Shown piece by piece: positions 55,931-64,000 of a stretch of DNA of 64,000 nucleotides; position 1 is the first letter of the stretch; each line of letters opens with the position of its first letter. The translations under genes and the position numbers were made by a program. Origin of the DNA: Nitrosospira sp. 56-18 (lineage in GTDB: Bacteria; Pseudomonadota; Gammaproteobacteria; Burkholderiales; Nitrosomonadaceae); contig MKVR01000050.1 of the NCBI GenBank assembly GCA_001899235.1, positions 22,871-86,870 on the forward strand. The letters are read 5' to 3'. The notes beneath the pieces are model-generated. The model did not search any database. It was not told the DNA's origin and was given only the letters and a program-made list of their open reading frames with translations.

Positions 55931-56854
55931 ATGGATCTGTCCTTATCTGATGCTGGCCTGGCCAGCGCGTCTGTCGTCGTCGTCAACCACAATGCCGGCC
56001 AGTTGCTGACCCAGTGTATCCGCGCCTGTCTGGCGCAGGCGGCGCAAGTCATTGTCGTGGATAACGCATCTTCGGATTCCAGCCTTGTGGATCTGGAGGC
56101 CGCCTTCGCCGGGGAACCGCGGCTCAAGCTGATTCGCACTGGCCGTAACCTCGGTTTTGCCCGGGGATGCAATATCGGAACAAACCATGTTACGCAGCGC
56201 TGCATCCTTTTCCTTAATCCGGACTGCATCCTCGGTGCGGGCGCGCTGGGCCGCATGATGCAGGTGCTGGATACGGTCCCCGGAGCGGGAATGGTCGGCG
56301 GCCTGCTCATCAACCAGGACGGCACCGAACAGGCAGGGGGCCGCCGGGCGATGCCGACCCCGTGGCGGTCTTTTATCCGGGCATTCGGCCTGCACCGTTT
56401 TTCAGCCTTCTCTCCAGGCTTGTTCGGCGACTTTCACCTGCACAAACAACCCTTGCCCAAGGCGCCGCTTGAAGTGGAAGCCATTTCGGGCGCGCTGATG
56501 CTGGTAAGCAGGGAAGCGGTGGATGACGTAGGCCTCTGGGATGAGGAATACTTTCTTCACTGCGAAGACCTGGACTGGTGCGAGCGATTCCGGCTGAAAG
56601 GATGGAAAATTCTTTTCGTGCCCGATGCGCCGGTAACTCATTATAAAGGAACATGCAGCAGATCCCGGCCGATCTTTGTGGAGTGGCACAAGCACAAGGG
56701 GATGCTGCGATTCTATCGCAAGTTTTTCAGGAACAAGTATCCGGCCGCAGTAATGTGGCTGGTGGGTTTGGGCGTGTGGTTGCGTTTCGGCGCCGTGACC
56801 ACTTACCATGGCTGCCGCCACATGAGTAAACTGATGGGCCTGAAACATGAATAA
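55931..56854 (+). CDS. Family 2 glycosyltransferase (rhamnosyltransferase-like)
   Basis: About 307 residues from MDLSLSDAG. GT-A fold with VVVVNHNAGQLL, VIVVDNASSDSS, LGFARGCNIG, LFLNPDC (the DxD equivalent is Asn-Pro-Asp) and the acceptor-side segment FLHCEDLDWCERFRLKGW. This arrangement is typical of WbbL-like rhamnosyltransferases; the donor sugar cannot be read from sequence. AGGA lies just before the ATG. The frame is open to a TTG 117 bases upstream. Confidence 0.9.
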   Translation: MDLSLSDAGLASASVVVVNHNAGQLLTQCIRACLAQAAQVIVVDNASSDSSLVDLEAAFAGEPRLKLIRTGRNLGFARGCNIGTNHVTQRCILFLNPDCILGAGALGRMMQVLDTVPGAGMVGGLLINQDGTEQAGGRRAMPTPWRSFIRAFGLHRFSAFSPGLFGDFHLHKQPLPKAPLEVEAISGALMLVSREAVDDVGLWDEEYFLHCEDLDWCERFRLKGWKILFVPDAPVTHYKGTCSRSRPIFVEWHKHKGMLRFYRKFFRNKYPAAVMWLVGLGVWLRFGAVTTYHGCRHMSKLMGLKHE

Positions 56855-56941
56855 TCCGCCAGGTGAGAATGGCCGGCGGGGCCGCTGCGTCTTCTTCCAT
56901 CCGTGCGGTAAGGACTGCCCGACAGGCGCGCCCGCCAACTC

Positions 56942-57826
56942 ATGCTAGAACCCGCCAACTGCCGGAAAGTTATCGTCACTGGGGCGACCAGCATGATCGG
57001 TCATTTCCTGCTGGACAAGCTGTTTGCCGAGGGCTATGAGGTTCACGCCGTCAGCCGCGCTTCCAGCCATTCCTCCAATACGGGCGACCCCCCATTGATC
57101 TGGCATCAGGCTGACATCAGCCAACCTCGGACGTTGGATGGAATCGATGCAGGGACACTTATTCACCTGGCGCCGCTTTGGCTGTTGCCGCCTCTATTGC
57201 ACTCGCTTGAGCTTGTACGGGTGATCGGCTTTGGTTCGACCAGTGTGTTCAGCAAAGCCAGTTCGGCGAATATCGGCGAGCGGCACCTCGCGGCACGGTT
57301 TGCCGAGGTGGAAGCAGCCATTGACTTCTTTTGTATTGAAAAAAACCTGGCCTGGACGCTGTTTCGTCCGACACTGGTCTACGACGGAGTTCGAGACCGG
57401 AATGTCACCCTGATCGCCCGTTTTATCAAGCACTATGGTTTTTTTCCTTTACTGGGACAGGCTTCAGGCTTGCGCCAGCCCGTCCATGCCGATGATCTCG
57501 CCCTTGCCTGCATACAGGCGCTCGATGAGCCCGCCACCTTCGATAAAACCTATAACTTGAGCGGAGGCGAAACCTTGAATTACCGTGAAATGGTCGAAAG
57601 AATTTTTCATTCTCTTGGCAAGGCGGTCCGTTTCCTGCCCGTGCCCGCGCCGCTTTTCAACGGTGCGATGCGCGCGATAGCCCTGCTTCCGGGTAAACGA
57701 AATATCACGCCGGAGATGGCATCGAGGATGAATATGGATCTCTATTTTGATCATTCGGATGCGGCACGGGATTTCGGGTATTCGCCCCGCGCATTTTTAC
57801 CACAGTGGGGAGATTTGCAGAGGTGA
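56942..57826 (+). CDS. NAD-dependent epimerase/dehydratase-like protein lacking YxxxK
   Basis: The 294-residue extended-SDR protein has the nucleotide motif VTGATSMIG near 12-20, IGFGSTSVFSKASSA, WTLFRPTLVYDGVRDRNV and the substrate-side LRQPVHADDLALA. The usual YxxxK catalytic pair is not present after STSVF, so ordinary epimerase chemistry is uncertain. Similar proteins sit beside WecA-like transferases in other proteobacterial O-antigen loci. It lies between the GT2 gene and arfB. Confidence 0.82.
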   Translation: MLEPANCRKVIVTGATSMIGHFLLDKLFAEGYEVHAVSRASSHSSNTGDPPLIWHQADISQPRTLDGIDAGTLIHLAPLWLLPPLLHSLELVRVIGFGSTSVFSKASSANIGERHLAARFAEVEAAIDFFCIEKNLAWTLFRPTLVYDGVRDRNVTLIARFIKHYGFFPLLGQASGLRQPVHADDLALACIQALDEPATFDKTYNLSGGETLNYREMVERIFHSLGKAVRFLPVPAPLFNGAMRAIALLPGKRNITPEMASRMNMDLYFDHSDAARDFGYSPRAFLPQWGDLQR

Positions 57827-57833
57827 TCCGGAT

Positions 57834-58373
57834 ATGAGCGTTACCGCAGGCCCAACACCGCCAATCCGGCCGCCAGTCCGGAAGGAAAGCATGGGCAGTC
57901 CCGGCAAAACCAGCAACCGCGACTCCGGTTCCGGATACGACATGCTAGGCGGCGTGCGCGATGCAAGCCTATCCCTCCCGGAAAACGAGATCGAAATAAC
58001 GGCGATCCGGGCGCAGGGACCGGGTGGTCAAAATGTAAACAAGGTATCCAGTGCCGTGCATCTGCGCTTCGACATCGGCGCTTCCTCGCTGCCCGATGCT
58101 TATAAAGATCGGCTTTTGAAGTTGCGGGACCGGCGGATTACGCAAAACGGTGTTGTCGTCATCAAGATCCAGAGATTTCGCAGCCAGGATAAAAACCGGG
58201 CGGAAGCGATGCGGCGACTGCATGAGCTTGTTGATAGCGCAATGGAGATACCACGCGAACGCAAGCCGACAAAACCGACCGCCGCTTCGCGGAAAAAGCG
58301 GCTCGCCAGCAAATCCCATCGGGGCGAGTTGAAGATTTCGAGAACAAAATTTTCAGGCGAGACAGAGATCTAG
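57834..58373 (+). CDS. arfB: Alternative ribosome-rescue peptidyl-tRNA hydrolase ArfB
   Basis: Releases nascent chains from ribosomes stalled without a stop codon. The catalytic GGQ is in GPGGQNVNKVSSAVHLRF at about residue 63, and the basic C-terminal tail (KPTKPTAASRKKRLASKSHRG) that enters the empty mRNA channel is present. The start at 57834 has AGAGGTG upstream and follows the epimerase by eight bases. A shorter start at 57942 (MLGGVRD) better fits the family length of about 140. Confidence 0.92.
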   Translation: MSVTAGPTPPIRPPVRKESMGSPGKTSNRDSGSGYDMLGGVRDASLSLPENEIEITAIRAQGPGGQNVNKVSSAVHLRFDIGASSLPDAYKDRLLKLRDRRITQNGVVVIKIQRFRSQDKNRAEAMRRLHELVDSAMEIPRERKPTKPTAASRKKRLASKSHRGELKISRTKFSGETEI

Positions 58374-58751
58374 GGAAGCACTGAACAAATCCTCGCTGAG
58401 CGCGTTGCCAGTAAAATCGGGGTGATCATAAGGCGCGCGACACAGGTCGTAGCCGGGACTACGATGCCAGGGAGCGCAACGCCATGGCTCCCCAGAGCGT
58501 GGCCCGAGGGACCCCGCGAAGCGGGGATCGGGCAGCGGCGGGGATGCCAGAGCGCGCCAAAGTACTGTTGGGGTGCCAACAGCCCGCTACGGGGTCGCAT
58601 CTTCCTTCGGAAGACACTGCTCCGCCCTGCGGTCTCGCCCTATTTTAGCGCAACACCCGCAATCCCAACACCTGTAAGGCCTATGCTTGGGTTATAGGGA
58701 AATTCGAAACCCGGTACGAGGCGAATGATCAAATGGATATTTGTCTGATAT
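58374..58751. other. GC-rich non-coding region with several hairpins
   Basis: No gene is supported. Short perfect hairpins are present (CCCCGCGAAGCGGGG near 58512, TGTTGGGGTGCCAACA near 58567, CTTCCTTCGGAAG near 58605). The region may be a degenerate mobile repeat; I could not pair its ends. GC content drops sharply at about 58700 before the vapBC promoter. Confidence 0.45.
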
Positions 58752-58772
58752 TGATATATGATGCATATATCA
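58752..58772. promoter_or_regulatory. Operator-like palindrome of vapBC
   Basis: TGATATATG and CATATATCA are perfect 9-base inverted arms with a 3-base centre, ending 17 bases before the vapB ATG. A -10-like TATGAT (58757-58762) lies inside. This fits autoregulation by the antitoxin or the VapBC complex. Confidence 0.75.
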
Positions 58773-58789
58773 CATATAGTGAGGATAGC

Positions 58790-59002
58790 ATGCGTGCACT
58801 GGTGGACATACCCGATAGGCAAATTAAGGAATTGACTCGGATCAGCAAGGCTGAGAAGGTATCCCGTGCTGAAATTATCCGTCAGGCAATCGCCGCTTTC
58901 ATCGAAATGAAAAATTCAGGAACGGTTGAGGCATTCGGCCTTTGGAAGGAACGAGAAATAGACAACGTGACGTACCAAGAGCAACTGCGCTCGGAATGGT
59001 AA
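58790..59002 (+). CDS. vapB: Ribbon-helix-helix antitoxin (VapB-like)
   Basis: The 70-residue protein has an N-terminal ribbon-helix-helix DNA-binding domain (MRALVDIPDRQIKELTRISK, SRAEIIRQAIAAFIE) and a short C-terminal toxin-binding tail (VEAFGLWKEREIDNVTYQEQLR). GAGG lies six bases before the ATG. An upstream in-frame start exists but overlaps the operator. Its end overlaps vapC by seven bases, which is typical of antitoxin-toxin coupling. Confidence 0.9.
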   Translation: MRALVDIPDRQIKELTRISKAEKVSRAEIIRQAIAAFIEMKNSGTVEAFGLWKEREIDNVTYQEQLRSEW

Positions 59003-59361
59003 GCGTGCTATTCGATACTAATATCCTGATAGATTACTTAAAGGGTGTTAGACAAGCCAGAACCGAATTGGAAAGATATTCAGATAGGGCGATTAGTCTT
59101 ATTACGTGGATGGAGGTAATGGTGGGAGCATCGCCCGAAACGGAGGAATCAACCCGGCACTTTCTAAACAGCTTTACCAATCTGCCGATTGACGATCAAG
59201 TAAGCAGCGTCGCGGTCATCTTACGAAAGAATAATAAAATTAAATTACCCGATGCAATTGTCTGGGCAACGGCTCAGGTCAATAAACGCATTTTTGTTAC
59301 GCGCAACACCAGGGATTTCCTTCCGAACGAGCCGGGAATACACATCCCGTATCAGTTGTGA
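58996..59361 (+). CDS. vapC: PIN-domain toxin (VapC-like ribonuclease)
   Basis: The 121-residue PIN-domain endoribonuclease has the acidic quartet Asp7 (VLFDTNILIDYL), Glu40 (TWMEVMVG), Asp86 (LPDAIVWATA) and Asp107 (TRNTRDF). All are intact, so the toxin should be active. VapC enzymes usually cleave tRNA-fMet or rRNA loops; the target here is unknown. It is coupled to vapB. Confidence 0.93.
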   Translation: MVSVLFDTNILIDYLKGVRQARTELERYSDRAISLITWMEVMVGASPETEESTRHFLNSFTNLPIDDQVSSVAVILRKNNKIKLPDAIVWATAQVNKRIFVTRNTRDFLPNEPGIHIPYQL

Positions 59362-59404
59362 CTTCATTGAATAAAAACCATCACATCATTTTTGATAGAC
59401 GTTA

Positions 59405-59560
59405 ATGCTGAGCTTCCTATCTGGCATCACCTATTTATGGACGAACGAAGGCTGGCTGTATGTGGCCATCGTGCTCGACCTGTTCAACCGTGAAGCGGTC
59501 GGCTGGTCGCTGAAGACGAAAAACCAGGGGAACCTCACTAACGCGAATGCTGGAAAATGA
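59405..59560 (+). pseudogene. IS3-type transposase (integrase core) fragment
   Basis: A 51-codon frame encodes ITYLWTNEGWLYVAIVLDLF and NREAVGWSLK, the beginning of an IS3-family rve catalytic core including the first Asp-like region. It then breaks into unrelated sequence and a stop. No start region, second catalytic residues or inverted repeats are present. It is a remnant. Confidence 0.8.
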
Positions 59561-59615
59561 TGGGAATTAGCGCTTGAAGAGGCGATAGAAACGAGGCGTG
59601 ATTCTACTGCTACTG

Positions 59616-61121
59616 CTACGTAGGCTCGCAGGCGCCATCGCGCTGTATCACCCGCCGTTCCGGCCTGTCATAGCTTTTTCCGGAATTCGGTTCGCTTGTT
59701 AGTCCGGAAAAAATGATATGGAATGTGGTTCCCCTGTTGGGCTCGCTGTCGACCTTGATATGCAGTTTATTGTTTTCCGCAACCGTCTTGACTATCGACA
59801 GCCCTATGCCGCTTGACTTTCTGTTGTGAAGCGCCGCGCGTGGAGCGTAAAAGTATTCGTCGAAAATGTGAGGCAAGTCTTTATCGCTAATCCCGATCCC
59901 ATGGTCGGCAATGCTTACGACGGCGGATGAGTCCTGCCAGTCGATGGCGGATGCGATTTCTACCGATGCCCCATCGTAGGAATAGATGATGGCATTCGAA
60001 ATAATATTTTCAAACAATATTTCAAGTTGATAAGGGATACCGGCAACCGCAAAATGTTCAGCCGAGCCGTTAATGGCGATTTGCCGCGAATGCGCGATAG
60101 GCTTTAGTTTATCGATGCACTTGCGGATAACCGCATCGATATTCACGCGTTCGAGATTGTTTGGGTCCCGTGCGGCGGCCTTCAACCGTTCAAGCTTGAG
60201 CACATCCAGAATCAACCCCGCCATGCCCGATGCGCGATTATCGATTTTTTCCAGTACCTCCTTGATTTCCGGCGAAGTCTCCCCGCAATAATCTCCCTTT
60301 ATCAATCCTATCTTACTGCGAATAGCATCAAGCGGGGCCTTGAGCTGGTGTGTCATGAGAACGGCATAGCGGTCCTTTTCCACCTGCGCCCGGCTGATAT
60401 GTTCGTAGGCATCCACAAGCTGCCGCTCATGGGTACGCACCACGATGGCAAGCCTTGATACAACATACCAGACGACCATAAACAACACATCGAGTGTAAG
60501 CATCCACAAAAGAATATTGATCTTCAGATGCGTAGCCATGGGCGCGCCGGAATCTGAATCGATGAGCACCGATTGTGGAGCCAGAAAAAGAAGAGGATTT
60601 TCGATAAGCAGCACGATGCCGTACATCACGCAAACCAGGCCCGCGACAACCAGGCTTTCCATCGTCGAGAAAAAGATGCACGACAAGGCGATATGCAGCA
60701 CGTAAAAGAATGGAGCAGGCGTACCTATGCTGCCGATATAATGCACGACAACCGACAGGCATAGAAGATCAACGATAATCTGCGTCCAGATATTGATCGA
60801 GGGGGAGTTGAATTCGGTTTGCGGACGGAAATCCAGGGCATAAATATAAAATATATTGGAAATGCATAATACCATCGTTATCGCGAGCGGCCAGCCCTGT
60901 TGATGGGTAATGCCGATCTCGGTCAAGGCATCCGAAGCGATGACCGCAAATATCTGGAAGACCAGAAGAATGGCGATGACGACCCACCGGAAGATGATGA
61001 ACCACCTGGCGTTGCCGATCAGTACTTCATCGCTCAGTTTCGAACCTTTCACCCCCGCGCGGGGAAAGGCGAAGCGATTTCTCGCCAGGTTCCAGGAAAA
61101 TTCAGCGATAGCCATGGTCAA
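59616..61121 (-). CDS. Membrane sensor histidine kinase
   Basis: The 501-residue protein has about six transmembrane helices between residues 40 and 235, a short coil, and the kinase core. The H box is YAVLMTHQLKAPLDAIRS with His at about 258, the N box LFENIISNAIIYS, the G1 box VSIADHGIGISDKDLPHIFDEYF and the G2 SSGIGLSIVK. No periplasmic sensor domain is evident, so it probably senses within or near the membrane. It lies about 20 bases downstream of the receiver gene; they form a pair. Confidence 0.92.
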   Translation of the reverse strand: MTMAIAEFSWNLARNRFAFPRAGVKGSKLSDEVLIGNARWFIIFRWVVIAILLVFQIFAVIASDALTEIGITHQQGWPLAITMVLCISNIFYIYALDFRPQTEFNSPSINIWTQIIVDLLCLSVVVHYIGSIGTPAPFFYVLHIALSCIFFSTMESLVVAGLVCVMYGIVLLIENPLLFLAPQSVLIDSDSGAPMATHLKINILLWMLTLDVLFMVVWYVVSRLAIVVRTHERQLVDAYEHISRAQVEKDRYAVLMTHQLKAPLDAIRSKIGLIKGDYCGETSPEIKEVLEKIDNRASGMAGLILDVLKLERLKAAARDPNNLERVNIDAVIRKCIDKLKPIAHSRQIAINGSAEHFAVAGIPYQLEILFENIISNAIIYSYDGASVEIASAIDWQDSSAVVSIADHGIGISDKDLPHIFDEYFYAPRAALHNRKSSGIGLSIVKTVAENNKLHIKVDSEPNRGTTFHIIFSGLTSEPNSGKSYDRPERRVIQRDGACEPT

Positions 61122-61142
61122 GCCCTTCCGGATGATGGATCG

Positions 61143-61607
61143 CTATGAGGACTCGGGACGCTCCAACCGGCTATGGACGATCGATAAAAAACTCTCCGGG
61201 TTGACCGGCTTTTCGATGATCAATATCCACTCATCCGACAGGTTTGTGAAGTAAGGACGGATTTCCTCCCCGAGCGATGTCATGAATACCATGTGAAGAT
61301 GGGGAAAACGCTTGCGGATTTCCACATAAGCGTCGAGCCCCGCATCCATCGTTTCCACCATCACGTCGAGAATCGCAAGATCGGGAGGCGTTGCATTTTC
61401 CCAGAGAGACGCAAGGAAATCGCTCATCGTCTGGTAACTATCGACGACATACCCGTTAGCCGTCAGGATGCGCTTGACTGTGTCCCGGATATCCGGGTCA
61501 TCGTCGACGTGCGCAATCCGCGACGATCCATTCTGGCTTGCTCGGGTTGAACTCTGGGGGCGGGCTGTCTGCTGATTGGATTGTTGATCCTGCATGGTCA
61601 TCTGCAT
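61143..61607 (-). CDS. Single-domain response regulator
   Basis: The 154-residue protein has a Gln/Ser-rich N-terminal extension (1-30) and one receiver domain: acidic HVDDDPDIRD at about 33-42, phospho-acceptor Asp81 (LAILDVMVE), conserved Thr/Ser in VFMTSLG, and Lys in IEKPVNPESF. No DNA-binding output follows, so it acts by protein contact or phosphotransfer. GAGGAAAG lies before the ATG. It is first in the operon with the histidine kinase. Confidence 0.9.
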   Translation of the reverse strand: MQMTMQDQQSNQQTARPQSSTRASQNGSSRIAHVDDDPDIRDTVKRILTANGYVVDSYQTMSDFLASLWENATPPDLAILDVMVETMDAGLDAYVEIRKRFPHLHMVFMTSLGEEIRPYFTNLSDEWILIIEKPVNPESFLSIVHSRLERPESS

Positions 61608-61674
61608 TTTACTTTCCTCAGTTTGTGTTCTGGTCGCCAAAATAACCCATGTAGAGGTTAATATAGCAGAATAC

Positions 61675-61693
61675 ACCCTGTTGGCAACAGGGT
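61675..61693. promoter_or_regulatory. Palindrome upstream of the receiver-kinase pair
   Basis: ACCCTGTTG and CAACAGGGT are perfect 9-base arms around a single G, 68 bases before the receiver ATG. Outer GAAT/ATTC bases extend it with a bulge. There is no T run, so an operator is likelier than a terminator. Confidence 0.55.
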
Positions 61694-61899
61694 ATTCCAG
61701 TATATGTGAAGGATATGTCAGATACGCATAAAGAATACGTGAAAATCAAAGCTCGAACGGCAGGAAAAGTGGTATGTACAGGGTTCGAGCACCACATCCC
61801 TGCTCGCCGCAGGCATATTTGCTCTCCTCGAGAAATCACGGCGCGCAGGCAGCCGCTATAACCTGCTTACTGTTTATATCGAGGGCAGCAGGTTCGGCA

Positions 61900-62586
61900 T
61901 CAGGCCAGGACTCGCGTCAACCAGATCCCGATATCCATTATCTCCTGTGCGCAAACGGAATGCGCCATCTCGTACTCCTGCCACTCCACTGCGTAACCCG
62001 CTTCAATCAGGGTTTGGCAAGACGAACGTGCAACGGCTGCTGGAATAACCAGGTCCGTCCTGCCGTGCGCCATGAAAATCGGTGTCGCCAGGTTCGCGCG
62101 ATGCCTTTCGGTGGCAAAGGTCTGCGCCGCGGGCAGGTAGCACGACAGGGCCATGATCCCCGCCAGTTTCTCGGGATAGCGCAACCCGGCTTGCAACGCC
62201 AACGCGCCTCCCTGGGAAAAGCCTGCCAGAACGATACGCCCGGCACTGATGCCGCGCTCTCTCTCACGAGCGATCAGTGCATCGACGGCAAGCTGCGACT
62301 GGCGCAGGCTTGCGATATCCTCGCGCACGAGGCCATCATGGCTGACATCGTCATAATCGAACCAGGCGCGCATGACCATGCCGCGGTTGATGCTCACGGG
62401 GCGCATGGGTGCGTGCGGGAATATGAACCGGATAGGAGGGACCGAAGACAGCGGGAGCTCGTCCACAACCGGGACAAAATCGCTGCCGTCGGCGCCGAGG
62501 CCATGCAGCCACAGGACGGTGGAGAGCGGACGCTGCCCGGTTTCGATTTCGATAGCCTGCAGCAAATTACCAGGATCAGCTTTCAT
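61900..62586 (-). CDS. Carboxylesterase/phospholipase-type alpha/beta hydrolase
   Basis: The 228-residue cytosolic hydrolase resembles bacterial carboxylesterase EstB/YtpA-type proteins (family of acyl-protein thioesterase). The oxyanion segment is VLWLHGLGADGSDF near 27-40, the nucleophile elbow GFSQGGALALQ, Asp in HGRTDLVIP, and His in YEMAHSVC. The start ATG at 62586 has no clear ribosome site. It stands alone, divergent from the transglutaminase-like gene. Confidence 0.9.
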   Translation of the reverse strand: MKADPGNLLQAIEIETGQRPLSTVLWLHGLGADGSDFVPVVDELPLSSVPPIRFIFPHAPMRPVSINRGMVMRAWFDYDDVSHDGLVREDIASLRQSQLAVDALIARERERGISAGRIVLAGFSQGGALALQAGLRYPEKLAGIMALSCYLPAAQTFATERHRANLATPIFMAHGRTDLVIPAAVARSSCQTLIEAGYAVEWQEYEMAHSVCAQEIMDIGIWLTRVLA

Positions 62587-62685
62587 CGGCAAGGAGGATT
62601 GAAGGAGGTTGACTTGGATAAAATGGAGGATTAGATTCGTATTTTTTTCATTCCCACGATCAAGCCGTACAGGCGGGAGAGCATC

Positions 62686-63792
62686 ATGAAACGCAGGGAT
62701 TTTATCAAAATCGCCGGCATAAGCGCCGCGCTACTTCCGGTCGCGCCATCCGTGTTCGGTGCGCAATCAGCTCCAGCCATTCCACAGCGAGCGCACAGCT
62801 ACCGCCTCACTTATCGGGTCGATCTTCCGGAGGGGGGGAAAAGAGCCCGTCTATGGCTGCCGTTGCCAGACACCGATGATACTCCTCATCAGTTTTCCCA
62901 GGGTAGCGTTTGGAGCGGCAACGCAGATATCGCGAAGTTCGAAAACATTCCGGGTACTGCCTCCCCCATGTTTTATGCGGAATGGCGTGGAACGGGCATC
63001 CGGCATGTCGTCGTGAGCAGCGTGGTAAAAACCACGGACCGCTTCGTGGACTGGAAGAATTATCCGGGCGAAGCCTCCGCGCCCCTGCCTGCCGACGTGA
63101 AACGTTTCCTCCGGCCGACGAAGTATATTCCCACTGACGGGATCGTCCGCAAAACGGCTTTATCCATCGTCAAGGATGCCAACGCCAAAACCCCCCTGCA
63201 AAAGGCCCAGGCCGTTTACGATTGGGTGGTCGATAACTCGTATCGCGATCCGGCGGTTCTGGGATGTGGACGCGGGGATATCAAATCCATGCTGGAATCC
63301 GGCAATCTCGGAGGAAAATGCGCGGACCTCAATGCCTTGTTCGTAGGATTGGCCCGCGCGGCCGGAGTTCCTGCCCGCGATCACTATGGAATTCGCATCG
63401 ATGACTCTGCATCGCATAAAAGTCTCGGGCAGGCTGACGATATCACAAACGCTCAGCATTGCCGCGCGGAGTTTTATCTTGCCGGGCTGGGCTGGGTGCC
63501 GGTGGACCCCGCTGATGTGCGCGAGCTGGCCCTCGAGGAAGAACTGCCCATCACCAATCCCCGGGTGGTGGCGTTGCGCGAAAAGCTTTTTGGCGCCTGG
63601 GAAATGAACTGGGTGGCATTCAACCATGCCAGAGATGTGGTGCTGGCTCGCGACAGCGCAATAGGCGAGCTATCGTTTTTCATGTATCCGGAGGCCGAGG
63701 TTGCCGGCAGAAAACTGGATAGTCTCGACCCGGCGGCATTTGCCTATAAAATTGTCTCGTCGGAATTGGTGGGAACCGGCGTCAAGTTTTGA
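62686..63792 (+). CDS. Tat-exported transglutaminase-like protein
   Basis: The 368-residue protein has a twin-arginine signal (MKRRDFIKIAGISAALLPVAP) and, after a beta-rich domain, a transglutaminase-like fold. The Cys-His-Asp triad is visible in GGKCADLNALFVGLARAAGVPAR (Cys about 211), AQHCRAEFY (His about 257) and WVPVDPADV (Asp about 274). Bacterial members are usually periplasmic peptidases rather than cross-linkers. The Tat signal suggests folding before export. GGGAGAG precedes the ATG. Confidence 0.9.
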   Translation: MKRRDFIKIAGISAALLPVAPSVFGAQSAPAIPQRAHSYRLTYRVDLPEGGKRARLWLPLPDTDDTPHQFSQGSVWSGNADIAKFENIPGTASPMFYAEWRGTGIRHVVVSSVVKTTDRFVDWKNYPGEASAPLPADVKRFLRPTKYIPTDGIVRKTALSIVKDANAKTPLQKAQAVYDWVVDNSYRDPAVLGCGRGDIKSMLESGNLGGKCADLNALFVGLARAAGVPARDHYGIRIDDSASHKSLGQADDITNAQHCRAEFYLAGLGWVPVDPADVRELALEEELPITNPRVVALREKLFGAWEMNWVAFNHARDVVLARDSAIGELSFFMYPEAEVAGRKLDSLDPAAFAYKIVSSELVGTGVKF

Positions 63793-63818
63793 TGCGGCTT
63801 CCCATTTTCATGCATTCC

Positions 63819-64000
63819 TCATTCATGCGCGCCGCCTGCTTCATGCTCTGGATTCTCTTCAGGAATGATCTGCTGAAGTTCGTGGAATAACGCGCGGAAG
63901 CTCCTGGGCGGCTTGTTCATGCGCTTCTCCTCGCGCGCGTTGCGAGCCAGCGTGCGCAAGTGCTGCAGGTCTTGCAGGCCTGGATAGCTGAGCTTCAATT
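63819..64000 (-). CDS. darP: DarP (YjgA/DUF615) ribosome-associated protein, C-terminal end
   Basis: Sixty codons are visible, cut by the right window edge. The text DLQHLRTLARNAREEKRMNKPP followed by RSFRALFHELQQIIPEE matches the conserved C-terminus of E. coli YjgA (LRTLVRNAKREAEKGKPPKS). DarP aids late 50S assembly and is often next to pmbA/tldE. A stop TGA at 63819-63821 ends it. Confidence 0.8.
   Translation of the reverse strand, partial: LKLSYPGLQDLQHLRTLARNAREEKRMNKPPRSFRALFHELQQIIPEENPEHEAGGAHE

Overview
The window reads as chromosomal DNA of a Gram-negative betaproteobacterium, most probably a Nitrosospira-like ammonia oxidiser (Nitrosomonadaceae). This is inferred from protein style and gene order (rpe-gph-trpE; ispG-hisS-yfgM-bamB-der), a hopanoid-type HpnD, a two-domain multicopper oxidase and a LuxI-type synthase. 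No ammonia-oxidation gene lies in the window, so the genus is not proven.

Layout. 1-30 kb is mostly housekeeping on the minus strand: trigger factor (cut by the left edge), tRNA-Leu(UAG), a YciK-like SDR, hpnD, groES-groEL behind a perfect CIRCE element, trpE, gph, rpe, der, bamB, yfgM, hisS, ispG, rodZ, rlmN, ndk, an M1-like metallopeptidase coupled to a ChaN-PDZ protein, and purL. Plus-strand genes are dacB, apaG and nnr. A palindromic repeat sits between yfgM and bamB. 30-33 kb has peroxiredoxin and ferritin-like genes, two small unknown genes, and a luxI gene whose stop overlaps the start of an unrecognised receiver-like gene. A lux-box-like palindrome lies just upstream of luxI, and no luxR is present in the window. 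33.7-38.9 kb is a metal-handling cluster on the minus strand (bfd, two-domain multicopper oxidase, DUF4198, PepSY-TM, TonB receptor) behind a Fur-box-like site.

39.3-57.8 kb is a surface-glycan locus: Wzm/Wzt-type ABC exporter, sulfotransferase, a TylF-coil-methyltransferase fusion, a WbsX-type protein, a 1075-residue glycosyltransferase-pyruvyltransferase fusion, a GT4 enzyme, the full four-gene set for GDP-D-glycero-alpha-D-manno-heptose (hddA, gmhA, hddC, gmhB), a GT2 enzyme and an epimerase-like protein. The 42-50.4 kb part looks AT-richer and is bordered and interrupted by decayed transposases (IS630-like, IS1380-like), which suggests an acquired block. Many starts overlap the preceding stop, so this is probably one or a few long operons.

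58-64 kb holds arfB, a vapBC toxin-antitoxin pair with a perfect operator-like palindrome, an IS3-type remnant, a sensor kinase and stand-alone receiver pair with its own upstream palindrome, a carboxylesterase, a Tat-exported transglutaminase-like protein and the 3' end of darP.

The most notable points are the orphan quorum-signal locus with its lux box and coupled unknown partner, the heptose glycan locus with two unusual multidomain fusions, and the Fur-linked copper oxidase cluster.
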